A stretch of DNA of 64,000 nt from Chamaecrista fasciculata (lineage: Eukaryota > Streptophyta > Magnoliopsida > Fabales > Fabaceae), in contig QANZ01051348.1 in NCBI GenBank assembly GCA_003254925.1, forward strand, positions 118,630 to 182,629, written 5' to 3'. Every line of letters begins with the position of its first letter. Position 1 is the stretch's first letter. A program made the position numbers and the translations under genes. The notes beneath the pieces are model-generated. The model had not been told where the DNA came from. It was given only the letters and a program-made list of their open reading frames with translations, and ran no database searches. Of this stretch, positions 1-13,444 are shown piece after piece.

Positions 1-1781
1 AATGTACTTGATACCAAAGAATTAACTATTTTTTATACACTCCAAAGAATTAACTTAATTCATACTTGATATCAATTTTAATTTGTTTTGACAATTAATA
101 TGTATCTCTCTCATTTATTTATTTCTTGTTGCTGAACCTAAGTTTTCTTTACAAATTAAAACTATTAATTTATCTTTAATATAATAATAGCTAGAATATA
201 AATATATAATACTTAAGTTTACATAAGATTTTTAATATGATATTAGTAATCATAATAAAAATAGCTAAATGATATTAAAAAAATAGCTAAATTATTTTAC
301 TATCTTAAAAGGTGTGCATAGTTAATTAATATTTTAGTTGGAAAACTTATAACACTTTATAAAATGTCAAATATAAGTTTTTTTTTAAAAAAAAACCAAA
401 GTGTAATTAATTCTATATTAAAAAAAGACATATACATATATGGATTACAATATCTGCAATATTGACATGATATATAACAATATTTCACATCAATATCAGA
501 GAAAATTTGGAATGGAAGGGAATAAAACAAAAACAGTAGTGAGAATTAGGAAATATTAATAATTTAAGGAACAAGAACCACAAATAAAAATTATGTGTTT
601 GGAATCAAGCAGCTTGAGTGTGTACATATACAGTCTAATCAAATGAAAGAAGAGAGAGAAAGAGAGGGAGAGAATTGATGAATGACAGTATAATGCCTGT
701 AGATGCTGAGACATTGTGAGTGATAATGTTGAACCAAATATACCCATCCATCTCACATTAATTCTTACCAAACTTCCCACTATTTTTCATTATGAAACCC
801 TAATTTCACTGCTATGGAATATAAATAATTAAGGCTGTGTTTGGATGCAATTAATCAAAGTAGCTGGAAACAGCAGCTTTGGTTATATATATATGTGTGT
901 GTGTGTAGGACATATATATATATACCTTTATTTAATGAATGAATACTCATAATAAGGTTGTAAATTGTAGTCCCCAACACTCTCTAATCGCGACCGCAAT
1001 ATTATATTGATATTACTACTACAAAAATGTAAGCTAAAATCAACCAACCAATTTATAATCGGAAAGAGGAATGTCTCTCTCATTGACTCACTATCATTTG
1101 GTTGGTCAATTTAAAGTTTTAAACTACCATCGTGATTGTTGTTACCAATTTCCAACTAAAAAGCGATTTGGTTATTTATTCAAAATGCCTGACCACTATT
1201 TTCAGTCGAATTTGATTGGAATCATTCTATTAACCAACCATTTTTTATTATTTACTAACTACATTGATGGTAGAAATTTGAGATGTTTTTTAATGCATGC
1301 ATTGGTGATTGCAATCACATCCTGTTGTAACACTAATACTTACAATGACTGTAATTTATATTGTGACACCTACAATCACAATAAATGCAACGCAATTAGG
1401 TTGAATGTACTTATATCCGTTACTTAAATTAAACTAGTATATTATAAGAATGAGGTAATTAAAAGAAATAGAGTCTAGAGTAATTTAACCAATCTTTAGT
1501 CAAATATTCATATAATATGTATAAGTTGTCAGATGGATAGTGTGAGCGATTGCCCATCATAATTTATCGGCACATATCAACTTATTGATTTTTTCTCTTC
1601 TAACTTTTAAGTTTTATATAATTAAAATAACGATTATTTTTTAAAATAAATTAAAGTGGTTTTTTTTGTGTTGGCTCTTTCATTATTTCTATTTGAGTAT
1701 TGATCTGACCTTTCGGCCTTTTAAATCTTATCAACCATACAAGTACTGCATGCATGGTATGGTGGGAATCTTGCTGTTTAG

Positions 1782-1819
<38 letters not shown>

Positions 1820-4800
1820 ATATACAAATATTTCAGTCTCTTCAAATTCAACACTCACTTTCTAGGGTTACCACTAATATTATTCTTGCTTCTCCTTAGG
1901 GACACCATTTGTTTTTTTAAACTTCTTTTTCTTTCACTTTGTTTTCTCTTTTCATGTACATGCATGCGTAGAGAAACTCAGAACTTTCTTTGTTTTCTTT
2001 TTGTCTCTCTCTTTTTCTTTTTCTTTTCTTTTCTTTTCCCCCTTATAGGTTAAGCTAAGATTCATCATTAGTTGGATTTTTAGTCTAATTTTAGAGTAAG
2101 CTAATTATTTGGTCCATACAAAGACAATGTCTCAATTTGATCATCAGAGTATACAATTATAATCAATTTGATCAATTATAATGATTCCATAACCCAAAGA
2201 TATAAGTGAAGTTTTTTTTTTTTTTTATGAACCAAGGGTATTCACCATCGGGAACAATGACTAATCTTTTCACTGCAGGTCCTCTGATCCACTTAAGGAT
2301 AAACAGCTTGTCACGAAATACTTTCCATATCCAAAAATAATATTCGAAAAGAAATTTAGAATCATACTAAATTAATTGTAATTGCATCCTTTAACAACTA
2401 GATCCTGTAATTTCTGTTTCACATACTAAATTGGCACAATATCATCTTTCAAAAACCAAATTATTTATTTATCTCATAATTTTATCGATTTGAAAAATTT
2501 GGGTTTGAAGATTTCAGTTAATTTTATGGAATGTATAATTAGATTATATAAATATTAAATACTAATTTCTGTCTTTGAGATTTAAAATTTTCTTATTTCT
2601 TTTATAGTATTGTTTCTTCCCATACCTACTAACTCTGTGGAGAAGTTATTGACACATAAAGTTATCTGATATGTTTCTGTTTTTATTACATAATTTCTTA
2701 CATGTATATCTTCAATATTTGAATTAAAATATTATTTTTCAGATATCTTCGATGGAAGTACTATCATTCTCATTTTCATTTTAGATCATCAACATAAATT
2801 AAAGGGTAAATTACACTTTGGTACACTGTAGTTTGGTCATATTTCACTTTGATACCTTGTGGTATTCTTCAGTAACACTTTGGTACCCTTTGGAGCTATT
2901 TTGTAATTTTAACCATAACAAATTTTGTAAAAATTACATATTGACCCCAATTTTTTTTTAAAAGTTTTCATTTTATCATATGAATTAATTCAAGATGCAT
3001 GGTTAATTAATCATTACTTGCTCAAAATAACTTGAAAGAAATTATAAATTAGAGGGTGAACACATAGGTAATAGCTATTGTGAAGCCGTTTTCATGAAAA
3101 AGTTTAGACTACTAATAATTTATAGTGCTACGAAAAAAAACAAAAAAGGTTGGGCAATTATTTTTGTGGTCCTATTTTCTTTTTTATACTTTAGCATGTT
3201 CATGATACTGATAACAGAGAAGTAACAAATAATGCTATATTAGAATTGTCCTCCAAAACTAGGGTCCATCTCTCCTACACATACCTTTAGAACCTAATAT
3301 ATATATTTTTGATACTGACTCATTGATGATTTCTGCATTTATGAAATTTGTTAGATAAAAAAATACAAGAAGATTCTTTAAAGTGAGGCAATTTGGAAAC
3401 ATATTTTTAATTTTTTTATTTTAGAATTTAGAACTTTAAATTTTGAACATTTAATTGAATCATGCATCCATCCAAATTTCACTAATCACTAGTGATGTTA
3501 AGTGTCAAACTACTTGTCACTTTGTCAATCATAATATAATTATTAATTTACTTAAAAATCAAATGATAAAGTACACGTAAATTTACAATTTATTGCAGGA
3601 TGATTAAATATAAATATAAATATAAATATATATTGAGTTGCCAAATATATATATAGCTGTGTCTTGAACTATATATATGTATATATATATATATTATATA
3701 CATAAAGTTAGCAAATTACGTTTTAAAAATAATACTTTCATTAGTATGATATGTGTCTTTCTTTTTCTCCTTTGATTTTACCTTTTGATTTTTTTAAAAA
3801 GAATATTAAAATTTGTAGGATTAGTGAAGTAATAAATTATTTAAATATGATGTGACAGTAATGAAAATTGTTAGTGAAAAATTGGATGAAATGATCTGAT
3901 TTCTAAATGTCCATAGTTTAAGGATTTTTTCCATAAAAAAGAATATAATTCTCAAAATTGAAAAGTTTAAGGGCCTATTCCCCAATGATCCAAAATTTAA
4001 GGGGTATCATTGCATTTCCCCCCATTTAATATAATAATTAAGCTGATGCATATGTATGTGAAGATCAACCAATTAAAGATCCTATGATCATTATAATTAA
4101 GAATGCTTTTTTTTTAAAAAAAAAAATGTAAACAATATTTTTTTAAAAAGATAAAACAAAAAGCATGCATGCAGGTAAGTTAGAAAAATCCTATATGCAA
4201 ATACTCCCTCTGGTTCTGTTTTGGAGAAATTTTTTTATTTTAAAATATCTGATGTTTTATAAATTTAAGAGAATATAAATTATTTTTTTATCATTTTATC
4301 CCTATTATATATAGTATAGTCATAAATGAATAAATATTTTTCAAGTAATTTATTAGGATTAGTTTAGTCTTTTTATATAATTTTTCTCTTTATTTTAAGT
4401 GAGCTAATCATTTTTTTCGTTTATATACATTTACCTTAAACATCAATATATAGAACCGAAGGAGTAAAAAAGTATAGTAAATAGAGTATTAGTAGTGGCC
4501 ATTAACTATTATCGAGAATCTTAATAAATATATGCATTTATTAGTCAAAATTTTCTGATTATAATGAGCTAGATGTCAGCGAGGGAATTGAAGTGATCGA
4601 TAATGATCGAATTCGAGAGTCACTAATTAATTAGCTATAATAGTTATTAATTATCTGAACAATGCAATGATTTCAATATTAATTAATTATGTCTCTGTCG
4701 AAAAAAAGTTAAATAATTATGTCTATTACCTTCAATCAAAATATAGTCATCATGGAAGGGATTCTTATTAATGTAAGTATGTTTATCTCATGCTCAACTT

Positions 4801-5240
4801 AAGTAACTAACTCAATAATTGATGTTTAAACTTTAAAGTATCTAATCAAGCTGAGTTATTCTATCTTTAGTTTAATTATTCAATCATTTTATAAATACAA
4901 GTTAGTTTAAGATACAAAATTTGATTTTTGACATAGGATGCAATTACTGATATGACATAATTATATCCTTTGATGAGATTTAATAGTTTTAAAATAGTTA
5001 AGGGAAAACATGCTAAACAGGTAAATTTTATATTTTTACCTGTTGATTACCTGTTCTTCAGGTCATTAATTTCAAGTGTCAAAATTTGATTGCTTTATAA
5101 TTCATTGCATTCCATGTCAAAAATTNTTAAATTTTTATATTGATAAAAGAATAAGTTTGGGACCAATTTGAGAAATTATAAAATATTTAGGACTAATTTG
5201 AAATNGTTTGCTCCGTTAGCGATTTGGTACCCTGAGGTTT
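1..5240. other. gene-free AT-rich stretch
   Basis: No coding region is supported here; the longest ORF (1071-1427, +) has no recognisable domain and biased, low-complexity composition. The stretch holds (TG)n/(TA)n microsatellites near 880-925, 1785-1820 and 3660-3700. A pyrimidine-rich tract lies at 1925-2045, and a half copy of a repeat family lies at 2803-2965. A worn relic at about 4898-5112 resembles the MITE at 55886-56125. Confidence 0.6.
2803..2965. repeat. half copy of a TTTGGTACC-type foldback MITE
   Basis: This segment matches the left half of the element at 60056-60411: the same order of the phrases for 'tttggtacc', 'tttggtcatatttcactttg', 'ggtattct', 'taacactttggtacc' and 'ttttaaccataacaaatttt'. 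The inverted right half seen at 60 kb is absent, so this is a truncated or solo arm. Confidence 0.6.
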
Positions 5241-7739
5241 CACTACTAGAAAAATTAAAATCAGTGACGAATTTTGTGACGAACTAGTGGTCCGTCACAA
5301 ACAATTGCGATTAGTGAGGAATTTGTGACTACTCTACTATTTTGTCAACATTTTAAAAGCTTTTGTTTTATTTGTGACGGGGTTTTTGACAAACTATAGT
5401 CTGTCACAAAGATAAAAAATTTTGTTTAAATAAAATTAAAAAAAAATTCTAAAAACTCTCCCGAACTTACAAAATTTTTCACTAAAATATACTCTCAAAA
5501 TTTTTCATCGACCCTCCGAAAATTTTCACTCAACTCTCCTAAAATTTTTACCTAAGAGCTTCTTTCACGATGTTCAAAAAAAAAAAGAGCTTCTTTCATG
5601 TGTCTACCCTAGCTCCCATTTCCAGTTTCCCCTTCTCTGAGTTATCTCATCTTTGCATCTAAGCCAACACATATCCAACCAGCGACTAAACCCTAAAGTT
5701 CCCCTCGGCATCTTATCCAAACCCTAAACTTCCCCTCGACATCGACTTCGACTTAAGCAGCGACGACGGCTCCTCCAGGCACCGACGACGGCAACTCAAG
5801 TTGGCATCGATTACGACGCCGTCGCTGCCGCCATCCGTGACGACGACTTCGAGATTCGCTACCAAGAGCCTACCGAGAGTTATTTCGGTAAGTTCAAGAG
5901 AAATTGGGCTCTGCATTTCAATAGCGTCGTCTTCGACGGCCTCCCCTGGTTCAAATAGCGTCGTCTTCGATGGCTTCCAACAGCGACGACAGGTTCTGTT
6001 TTGGTCATCGACGGCGACGATTCCAGCCATTCAATCAAACCCTCACTTTGTTCTTTTCATAGCTTCTCTTGTAGCCACTTCCGCCCCTTCGAGCAAGTAG
6101 GTACGTTGCGGCTCTTTTGCTCTTCTTTCTCTTTAAGATTCAACTGTTGATGGTGGTTAGGTTTTGGAATTTAAAACCAACAGTGTAGCGATTTGATGAA
6201 TTCGAAGGTGAGAAGAGGATGAGAGAGGGCTGAGAAAATCGAGAAGAGAGGGTGAGAGAGATAGGAAAATTGATCGAAGAGGAAGAACAGTTTCAATTTT
6301 TACTTATCTTCTTGCTGTCCATCAGAAACGAAAACGTTCGAGGTTAGTTTTCTTCCACGATTCTGTAAACTGAAAGATCATAGGAGTTCAATTTTTTCTG
6401 CAGTTTTTCTTTGTTGACCAAAACGAAAGTAAAACAGAGGGAGAAGGGAAAGAAACCGAAAATTTAAAGAGGACAGTTTAGAGAGTTTAGATAGAGTTTA
6501 ATTGATACTGAATTGTGGCTATTTTGTTTTATTGTCAATTTATTGTGAGCTTTGTTTCATGATTTTGATGCTCTAGTAATATAGGCAACAACCATTTTAG
6601 GTGGAATCCATTATATTGTTTAATTCAAGTTTATGCATGTAAGATGTTTTTAAAAAGTCTTCAATGAGTTTGAATTTGTTATTTTGGATTTTTGAGTTTT
6701 CTTGCTTGAGTGTGGAGACTTCACATTCATCAGGAATGTGAGAAGTGAGATGTTGGTGAGATGGAGATGTTATTGATTTAGAGAAATAATCTGCCCAGTT
6801 CTGTTAGAAACAATGTTCAAAGGTACATTCTTCTACTTATGTGCATTTCTTGACTCTTTGAACACTTGTTCAGTAAATTGTCCACATGTAAATTTCTATT
6901 TTAATTGATATGAATGGTAACGACTACAACTATGGACCCTCATATGAGTGGCAAGTGTAAAAGTATGTGTTATTATTGCAAGTGTACATATTTAACGTTT
7001 GTTTCTGTTTTTCTTACTGATTTAGTATTGATTTGTTAAGATTTTACTCGATTCTTCATGGTTTGGGGACTAAAGGTTTCAATTATTTCTATTTTGAGTT
7101 TCAAATTGTGCTTCATGATTCCATGATTCAATTGTTGAACCCATTGGCAGAAAAGGTATGCTTGTTTCTTCTTTTTATAGCCTACATTTCCTTTTTGGCT
7201 TTATTTTAAACCTGACACAAGAAGAAAGGTACACCTCTTCCCTTCTCCTGCTTTAATCTTATGTGCAGTGTATTATGGGTAATGATGGTTGAGATTGATT
7301 CTTGGATGTTTCTGATGATGAACTTTTGCCTCTGGTCATACTTTATTTTGATTTCTCTTAGTGGGAGCAAGATTGTGTTATCTTGTATTGTATTGTTATC
7401 TTAGCTGCTGCATGTTTTTCAACACATTGTTCATTGGTTACATTGTATTGTAAGGTCTGATTTTGTGTTTTACTTCAAGTATGAAGTAATTTTAAATGGT
7501 AATTTCCATTTCCAACACTTCATAAAATTAATTCTTATTGGTAGAGTTGATTATAACAACATCTTGGGACAAGTTTACTTCAAGTACTTATGAATGGTCA
7601 TTTCCAAAAATCATTGGTTACATTGTATTGTAAGGCCTATAAACTTTGGTTTGACGTCTTTCAAAATTTTTCTTTGAATAAAAACTTTGATGGCTATTGA
7701 TTGTTTAAGTTGTATTAAACGTTCTGGACCATATGTAGT

Positions 7740-7886
7740 TTGAACCAGAAACTGGTTCAAGTTTGAACCAGAGGACTGGTTCAAGAGTGAACCAGAAACT
7801 GGTTCAAGAGTGAACCTGTTTTTGGTTCAAACTTGAACCAGTTTCTGGTTCAATCTGTCCAAGAGTGAACCAGAAATTGGTTCAAA
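7740..7886. repeat. clustered GAACCAGAAACTGGTTC palindromes
   Basis: Inside the CACTA element, the words GAACCAGA and TCTGGTTC (with GAACCAGT/ACTGGTTC variants) alternate about eight times in roughly 145 bp. This gives overlapping short palindromes and a larger inverted repeat. Nothing coding is seen. The density of one word in both orientations suggests an internal protein-binding or hairpin array. Confidence 0.75.
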
Positions 7887-8387
7887 AAAGCATATGTTAG
7901 TGGACTTTTTTGCCTTCCAACCAAGTGCTTGTGATGGTTAACTTTTTATTATGCTAAATAGTATTTTAAATTTGCTATTTCTATGAAACTAAAGGGTTCT
8001 CAGTTCACACTTCTATAGGTTCTGCATATGTCAATTTAAAGAATAGAATTTTAGAAGCAGTTTAAGAGAAGTCAGTAAAAATGATTTTCATGAAAAGTAG
8101 AAGCTACTGCATATAGCATAAAAAGATCTGCACTTCGTAAGTTGATATATCATATTGTTGTTGGTATGTTTTTTCCCCTCAATGCCAAAATCTTGTATAA
8201 CATTTTCTTTTTCCCTTTGGATAAGAAAAAGAGAATTTATTGAGGAGATTAGATAGAATTTTGTTTAAATATTTATCTGTTCAATAGTTTATCCATGGTT
8301 AATTTAGTAGTGGCCTGTAAAGTTGATTATTAGGTACCCACATTAGTTTTTATTGGTTTGATTTATGATGTATTTTCGTGTAGAAAT

Positions 8388-8489
8388 CTGGTTCAAACAC
8401 TGGATATTATGGAGATGCATCGAGTGATATGGACATCAACAAGTTGAACAAGAGAGGCACCAGTTGGAAAACTAAATACAAGTGTTAGA
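8388..8489 (+). pseudogene. lone exon-like ORF inside the CACTA element
   Basis: After an AG acceptor-like site, an open frame reads from KSGSNTGYYGD through DMDINKLNKRG to a TAG stop, about 33 codons, with more balanced codon composition than its surroundings. I do not recognise the family. It may be the 3' exon of a captured host gene or of the element's lost protein, or chance. No matching upstream exon was found. Confidence 0.2.
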
Positions 8490-9282
8490 AGGATTGATGT
8501 AACAACTCTTGGCAGTGAATAAAATGTCTTATTCACATGAAGATCATCAATGTGAAAGTTTTGACAATCTTAGACAAGGATAATTGAGTTAGTTGTAGTT
8601 GAATTATTATATTTTGAGTTTAGTTGGACTACTATTGTTGTAATACTTTCAAGAGATTGAATTATTATGACTTGTGATTTTATTATATTATAATGTTAAA
8701 TATAGACAGATTTGTGACAGAAATTTTGAACCAAATTTGTGACGAAAATTTGATAAATTTGTGATGGAAATTTAGAGATAAAATTGTGATGGAAATTTTG
8801 GGGACAAATTTGTGACGGATATTCTGTCACAAGTAGGAGAGTATTTCTGACAATATTGATGCGAATTTGTGATGGATTTGTGATGGCAATGTTTGACAAC
8901 ATTGATTGTGATTAGTGACGGCTTTGTGACGGAATATTTCCCATTTAGTCCGTCACAAATTTAGTGACGGCAACTACATCCGTCACAAAAATTTAGTGAC
9001 GCGCCTTTTAGCGTCCGACATTGTGACGGACATATCCGTCACTAATTCTCTGTTTTGTGACGGATTTCATGCTTTAGTGACGGATTTGTCCGTCACAAAA
9101 TAAAAAATTTCTAGTAGTGCTCATATGAGGAGAGTGAGTGGGGAGAGAGTGGTGGCATTTTTAATTTTTAATTGTTTTTTGAATTTTCCTAATTCATTTA
9201 TTTTTTTAAAGAAGTGGGGAGAGAGTGAGTGGGAGAGAGAGTGGGTAATTTTTTTTCTTTTTTAATTTTTTAATTCACTATT

Positions 9283-9325
9283 TTTGACCAACCATAAGGG
9301 GTGGAGCCATATAATATAGTATAGA
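9283..9325 (-). mobile_element. Helitron 5' terminus (minus strand)
   Basis: Read on the minus strand, this starts TCTATACTATATTATATGG followed by CTCCACCCC. That matches the 5' ends of the Helitron copies at 50346-50525 and 53662-53812, and the TC start typical of plant Helitrons. No paired CTAG 3' end with hairpin was found to the left; the neighbouring CACTA element may have disrupted it, or the copy is truncated. An (AT)n run abuts the terminus. Confidence 0.55.
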
Positions 9326-9351
9326 TATATATATATATATATGGGTCCTCC

Positions 9352-9605
9352 TAACATGTGCCCTAAAGGCACATGTTAAAGTTTCTTTTGATTGGTCAAG
9401 TGAGTTTTCAAATATTAAAAATTATCTTTTAAATGAATTTTCATAGATTTCAAGATATGAGATGCTCTACTAACCAATCAGAAGAAACCTTAGCATGTGC
9501 CCTAAGGGCATATGTTATATATAGGATTTATCTAACATGTGCCCTTAGGGCACATGCTAAGGTTTCTTCTGATTGGTTAGTAGAGCATCTCATATCTTGA
9601 AATCT
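9352..9605. repeat. foldback element with about 70-bp inverted arms
   Basis: The arms at about 9445-9514 and 9533-9605 are near-perfect inverse copies (CTAACCAATCAGAAGAAACC versus GGTTTCTTCTGATTGGTTAG and flanks). Each contains the small hairpin word CATGTGCCCTAAGGGCA. A related but diverged third copy of one end lies at 9352-9410. This looks like a MITE that inserted into, or rearranged with, a sister copy. There is no ORF. Confidence 0.8.
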
Positions 9606-10216
9606 ANTTTAATTCTTCATCTTATTTTAATTAATTGATTAGTCTTTTTGAAAGGGGCCAACCCTAAGAGACAATCTTATTCATGAGCTTTGTTTGTTTC
9701 TGAGGTGCATGACAAATTTGAACCACCATGCAAGTTACCAAACTTTAACTATTTACTCACGTGAGACCAAATACTATATACTAATTCTTATCTTTTAATT
9801 ATTCAATATGTATTTTAATAATTGATTAATTTTCTACTATGAACACATTAATAGCTGGAAATAACATGGCTAGCTAAGTATATACCATATAGGTTATATT
9901 ATATTATTATATATTTTAATTATTATATCAATGCATTTCATTTTCCACCAAAAAAAGTAGATTTTAAGGGTTAACTTAAAGAAAATTATAAATTCCTGTG
10001 TGCTATGTTTGGATAATTATATTTAGGGACTGGTAATCAATATGGTGTTGATTTCAGTGTATAGTAAGTAATTCAATACAATTTAAGTACAATTTTAAAT
10101 TTAAAATATTGTAAATGTTAAGGCTTAGCTTTTCCACCATAATTAGATGTACAACATGTTCAGTTTATATTAATCGGGACATAACTTCGAATACGGACGG
10201 GCAACAAATAAAAAAA

Positions 10217-10615
10217 TTGATCCCATATCTTTTGCTCAGTCCTTAATTTGGTCTCATATATTTTTTGTTGCACTTTTTGTCTCATATCTCTGGGTCAGGT
10301 CCCAATTTGGTCTTATATCTTTTTTTGATACATATTTGGTCCCATATCTTTGGGTTAATTCACTTAATTGCATAATTGGTCATTTATCTTTGAGTTAAGT
10401 TTATAAATGGTCCCACATCCTTATAAAAGGATCAACTAATGGTTGATCCTTTTGCAAAGATATGAGACTAATTTTGTAACTTGACTAAAAGATATGTGAC
10501 AGAAAATGACATGAGACCAAAATTGGGACATTTTGCAAAGATATAGGACCACAACTGCAATAAAAAAAAGATACATAATCAAATTGAAAACTAAACAAAA
10601 GATATGAGATCAAAT
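10217..10615. repeat. foldback MITE, 'TTTGGTCCCATATCTTT' family
   Basis: The left half repeats TTTGGTCYCATATCTTT phrases and the right half repeats the inverse (AAAGATATGRGACCAAA). The two meet at a central palindrome around GGATCAACTAATGGTTGATCC (10431-10451). The same family recurs at 27601-27990, 28104-28500 and 57431-57700. Confidence 0.7.
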
Positions 10616-12785
10616 TTACAATTTGATCTAATTAAATCGATAAGTAGATATGTATATATAGTTCATTCTATCACGAATTTTAAGGATTATTTGAAATTAT
10701 TGAAAAGGAAACGCGTGTGTGTGTATATATATGTATCAAGTATCACCCTTCTCCTTTCATTTCATTCCCTCTCATGACCTACCTACCTACTTGATTACAT
10801 TCTATATAATCTCTTCACCAATTTTCAAACAAAATAATCCTTAATTATAATATTAGATAATTAGCCATAAAATTAAAAGAAATGAAATTATAAGGAGCTT
10901 TTAAAAAAGAAAAACAGAATCTTACAAGTTGTACCCTTAGTAGGTCCTATATTCACTAGAAAAGCTGACCCAAATACACAATAATGTTATTTAAATGTTT
11001 TGGAGGCAAACAAGGTCATATGGTGAAAGTGCCTAACAAGGAAGAGAGTGATCAATAATTGAATTGGGTGATAAGAGATAATCCAACTCATATAATTCTG
11101 TGGGGTATAATTAAGATCATCAACAGAATACATGATTATGATATCTACTATTAGATTGATTATATATATATATATATTAATAAGTTAAAAGAGTAAACAT
11201 ATATAATTATATATATACAATTTGATTTCTAAAAAGTATACTTGATAATTTAATTCTTAAAATTTTAATTTANATATATGTTTGTACCTTCATGTTTTAT
11301 CTCCACTGCACAAGTTAAATCGTCAATTTACTGTTTGTGTCTCTAGCTATCATCGATGTGACACATCATTCAATATTATTCATTAATAATATTCAATTCA
11401 TATATAGAAATCAAACTTTAATTTGTTATACATATATATGTGTGTGTGTGTTGGCCAAGTTAATTAATAAATTAATTTACCTTACCTTTATTCTCTTTTT
11501 ACTGATGAGAAGCTTTTTTTTTTAAATATCAGTGATATATATGGCTTATATTCATAATCTCAAGTTAAATATACACATATGTATAATACTTAAGAATTTG
11601 AGCCAATTAAGCATGCTGTAGATAACCATTATTTGAATCATTGGAATATTTTTTTTTTATTAATTCGTTGATATGAAAGATCCAAAAGTAAACCTTAAAC
11701 ATTTCAATTTCGTAATAGACATTAGACAGCATGAGCAGGCTCATCAGTTGAGGCAACCTTGTCAAAGACTTGCATATCCAATGACTAATAATAATAAGAA
11801 TAAAAAAAGTAATAACTCAATTTTTTAAAAAATAAAATATAGAATTTAAGTTTTTAGAGACTAAATTATTAATTCGATAATTTTTTAAACATCGAATCAG
11901 TAATTAATATATATATATATAATTTACATGTTTAATTTGACGGGAAAAAGGTACAAGGTTAAAAAAATAACTATATATATATATATCAACACAAGTTACT
12001 TGTTAAGAAAATTGAGCATAATCTCTAAATTAATTGAGGAGCATAAACAATAAGTTACTAGTTATTAAAGAAGGAGAAAGAAAAGAGAAAGTGGGAGTAG
12101 CTAGCTAATTAGGGAATTGAAGTTAGAATCTCAATAATAATTAATAATGATAATAATAATAAGCATTAGTTGGCTAAAACAAGAAAAGAAAAAAAAAAGG
12201 TGAAGAATATAAAATGTAGAGAATGCTGGAAATGTAAGCAAGAGGTTTTGTATAATAAAAAAATGGTGAGACTTGACTTGATTTGAGACTCACTTGAGAT
12301 CAGTAATATATATAAATACACATGCAAGAATGCAATTAATAAATGCATATAGGAAGAAGTTCAACACAACTTAGTTAGGGTTTGCATTGGACATGTATGA
12401 TTTTGTTTTAGTAGAGACAAATTTCACTTTGAGATACAATTCTTACATCTCAAGAGATACTGACTTAGTCTAAAAGAAATAAAAATTGAAGAGAAAGAAA
12501 AAGGGTCAAAGAGCAAGATATGAATCTTTTGAGCCGAGATAAGCAATACATTTGGTATATTTAAAGAAAGCCATGCTATCAACAAAAAAAAAAAAAGAAA
12601 GATATATGAAGAGATAGATAGAGGAAATATGAGTTTTATACATTTATTATTATTAAGTTAACTGTCTTTAAAATACCATCGAGCTGACAATTCAGACTTT
12701 TAAAGATTGAAATACACAATTTATTATCTGAAAGATAAATATATTTTTATGACTTAAGTGTATCTTTTCAATCTTACAATCAAAG
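10616..12785. other. gene-free AT-rich stretch
   Basis: Several (TA)n microsatellites occur (11160-11175, 11910-11922, 11975-11985). I see no ORF with family similarity and no structural RNA. A relic of the GAGTAAAC repeat family may occupy about 12655-12785. Confidence 0.5.
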
Positions 12786-13444
12786 GCAAAAGACCCTTTT
12801 GTGCTCCTAACGTTTGGGGTCAATTTCAGTTATGCCTCTAACGTTTGTTTTATGTCAATTAAGCTCCCAATGTGAAACGTTGGTGTCAATTATACCCTAA
12901 TCTCATTTTTTTTGGGCCAAAGTCCTATTTTGGTCCCTCAAGTTTACTCAAAGTTCTGTTTTGGTTCCTTAAGTCTCTGACGAACTTTCTAGCGAGATAT
13001 ACGGTGGCCCTGACGACTACGAAAACTCCTAATCCAAGGTTTTTTGACCTCCTGAGTTCAATGACGGTCTTCATTTTGCGAATAAATGACTGGAAATATG
13101 ATTTTCAGCGATTGTGTAATTTTTCGGTGGCTTGCCAGTCATTTTTCGCAAAATGGAGGCCATCATTGAACTCAGGAGGTAAAAAAACCTTCGATTAAGA
13201 GTTTTCTCAATTGTCGGGGCCGCCGTGTATCTTGTTGGAAAGTTCGCTAGAGACTTGGGGGTCTAAAACAGAACTTTGAGAGCAAATTTGAGGGACCAAA
13301 ATAAGACTTTGGCAAAAAAAAAATTGAAGTTATGGTATAATTGACACCAACATTTTACATTAGAGGCATAACTGACACAAAATAAATGTTAGGGGCATAA
13401 CTGAAACTGACCCAAAATGTTAGAGGCACGAAATAATCTTTTGC
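12786..13444. repeat. nested foldback elements, 659 bp
   Basis: The outer arms (about 12786-12910 and 13325-13444) are inverse copies built on GTCAATTTCAGTTATGCC and the word for CTAACGTTTG. A second inverted pair begins inside at GGCCAAAGTCCTATTTTGG and ends near 13318. A third pair around CCTCCTGAGTTCAATGA closes on the centre. The whole block is therefore close to one long palindrome. The ORF across 12872-13198 is a by-product of the inner element and has no family match I recognise. Confidence 0.75.

Larger units (their letters stand above)
5241..9119. mobile_element. non-autonomous CACTA (En/Spm-like) transposon
   Basis: The left end begins CACTACTAGAAAAA and the right end is its inverse (TTTCTAGTAGTG), the classic plant CACTA terminus. 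Both subterminal zones are packed with GTGACGGA/TCCGTCAC motifs in either orientation (about 5260-5410 and 8690-9105), as expected for transposase-binding sites of this superfamily. No transposase ORF is visible in the 3.9 kb, so the copy depends on another element. The 3-bp flanks (TTT and CTC) do not match, so no clean target duplication is seen. The interior includes GC-richer sequence at 5620-6120 and a repeat cluster at 7740-7886. Confidence 0.8.

Noticed and set aside
1071-1427. 118-codon ORF on the plus strand
   Set aside because: No domain, no splice or promoter context; AT-rich composition and repeat-like ends (TGCATTGGTGATTGCAATC) suggest mobile-element DNA.
5713-6100. Overlapping ORFs of about 100 codons on both strands
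   Set aside because: They lie inside the CACTA element in a GC-richer block and neither resembles a known protein; the double-strand openness comes from composition.
12872-13198. 108-codon ORF on the plus strand
   Set aside because: It spans the axis of a nested palindrome, so its frame reads repeat arms and not a gene.
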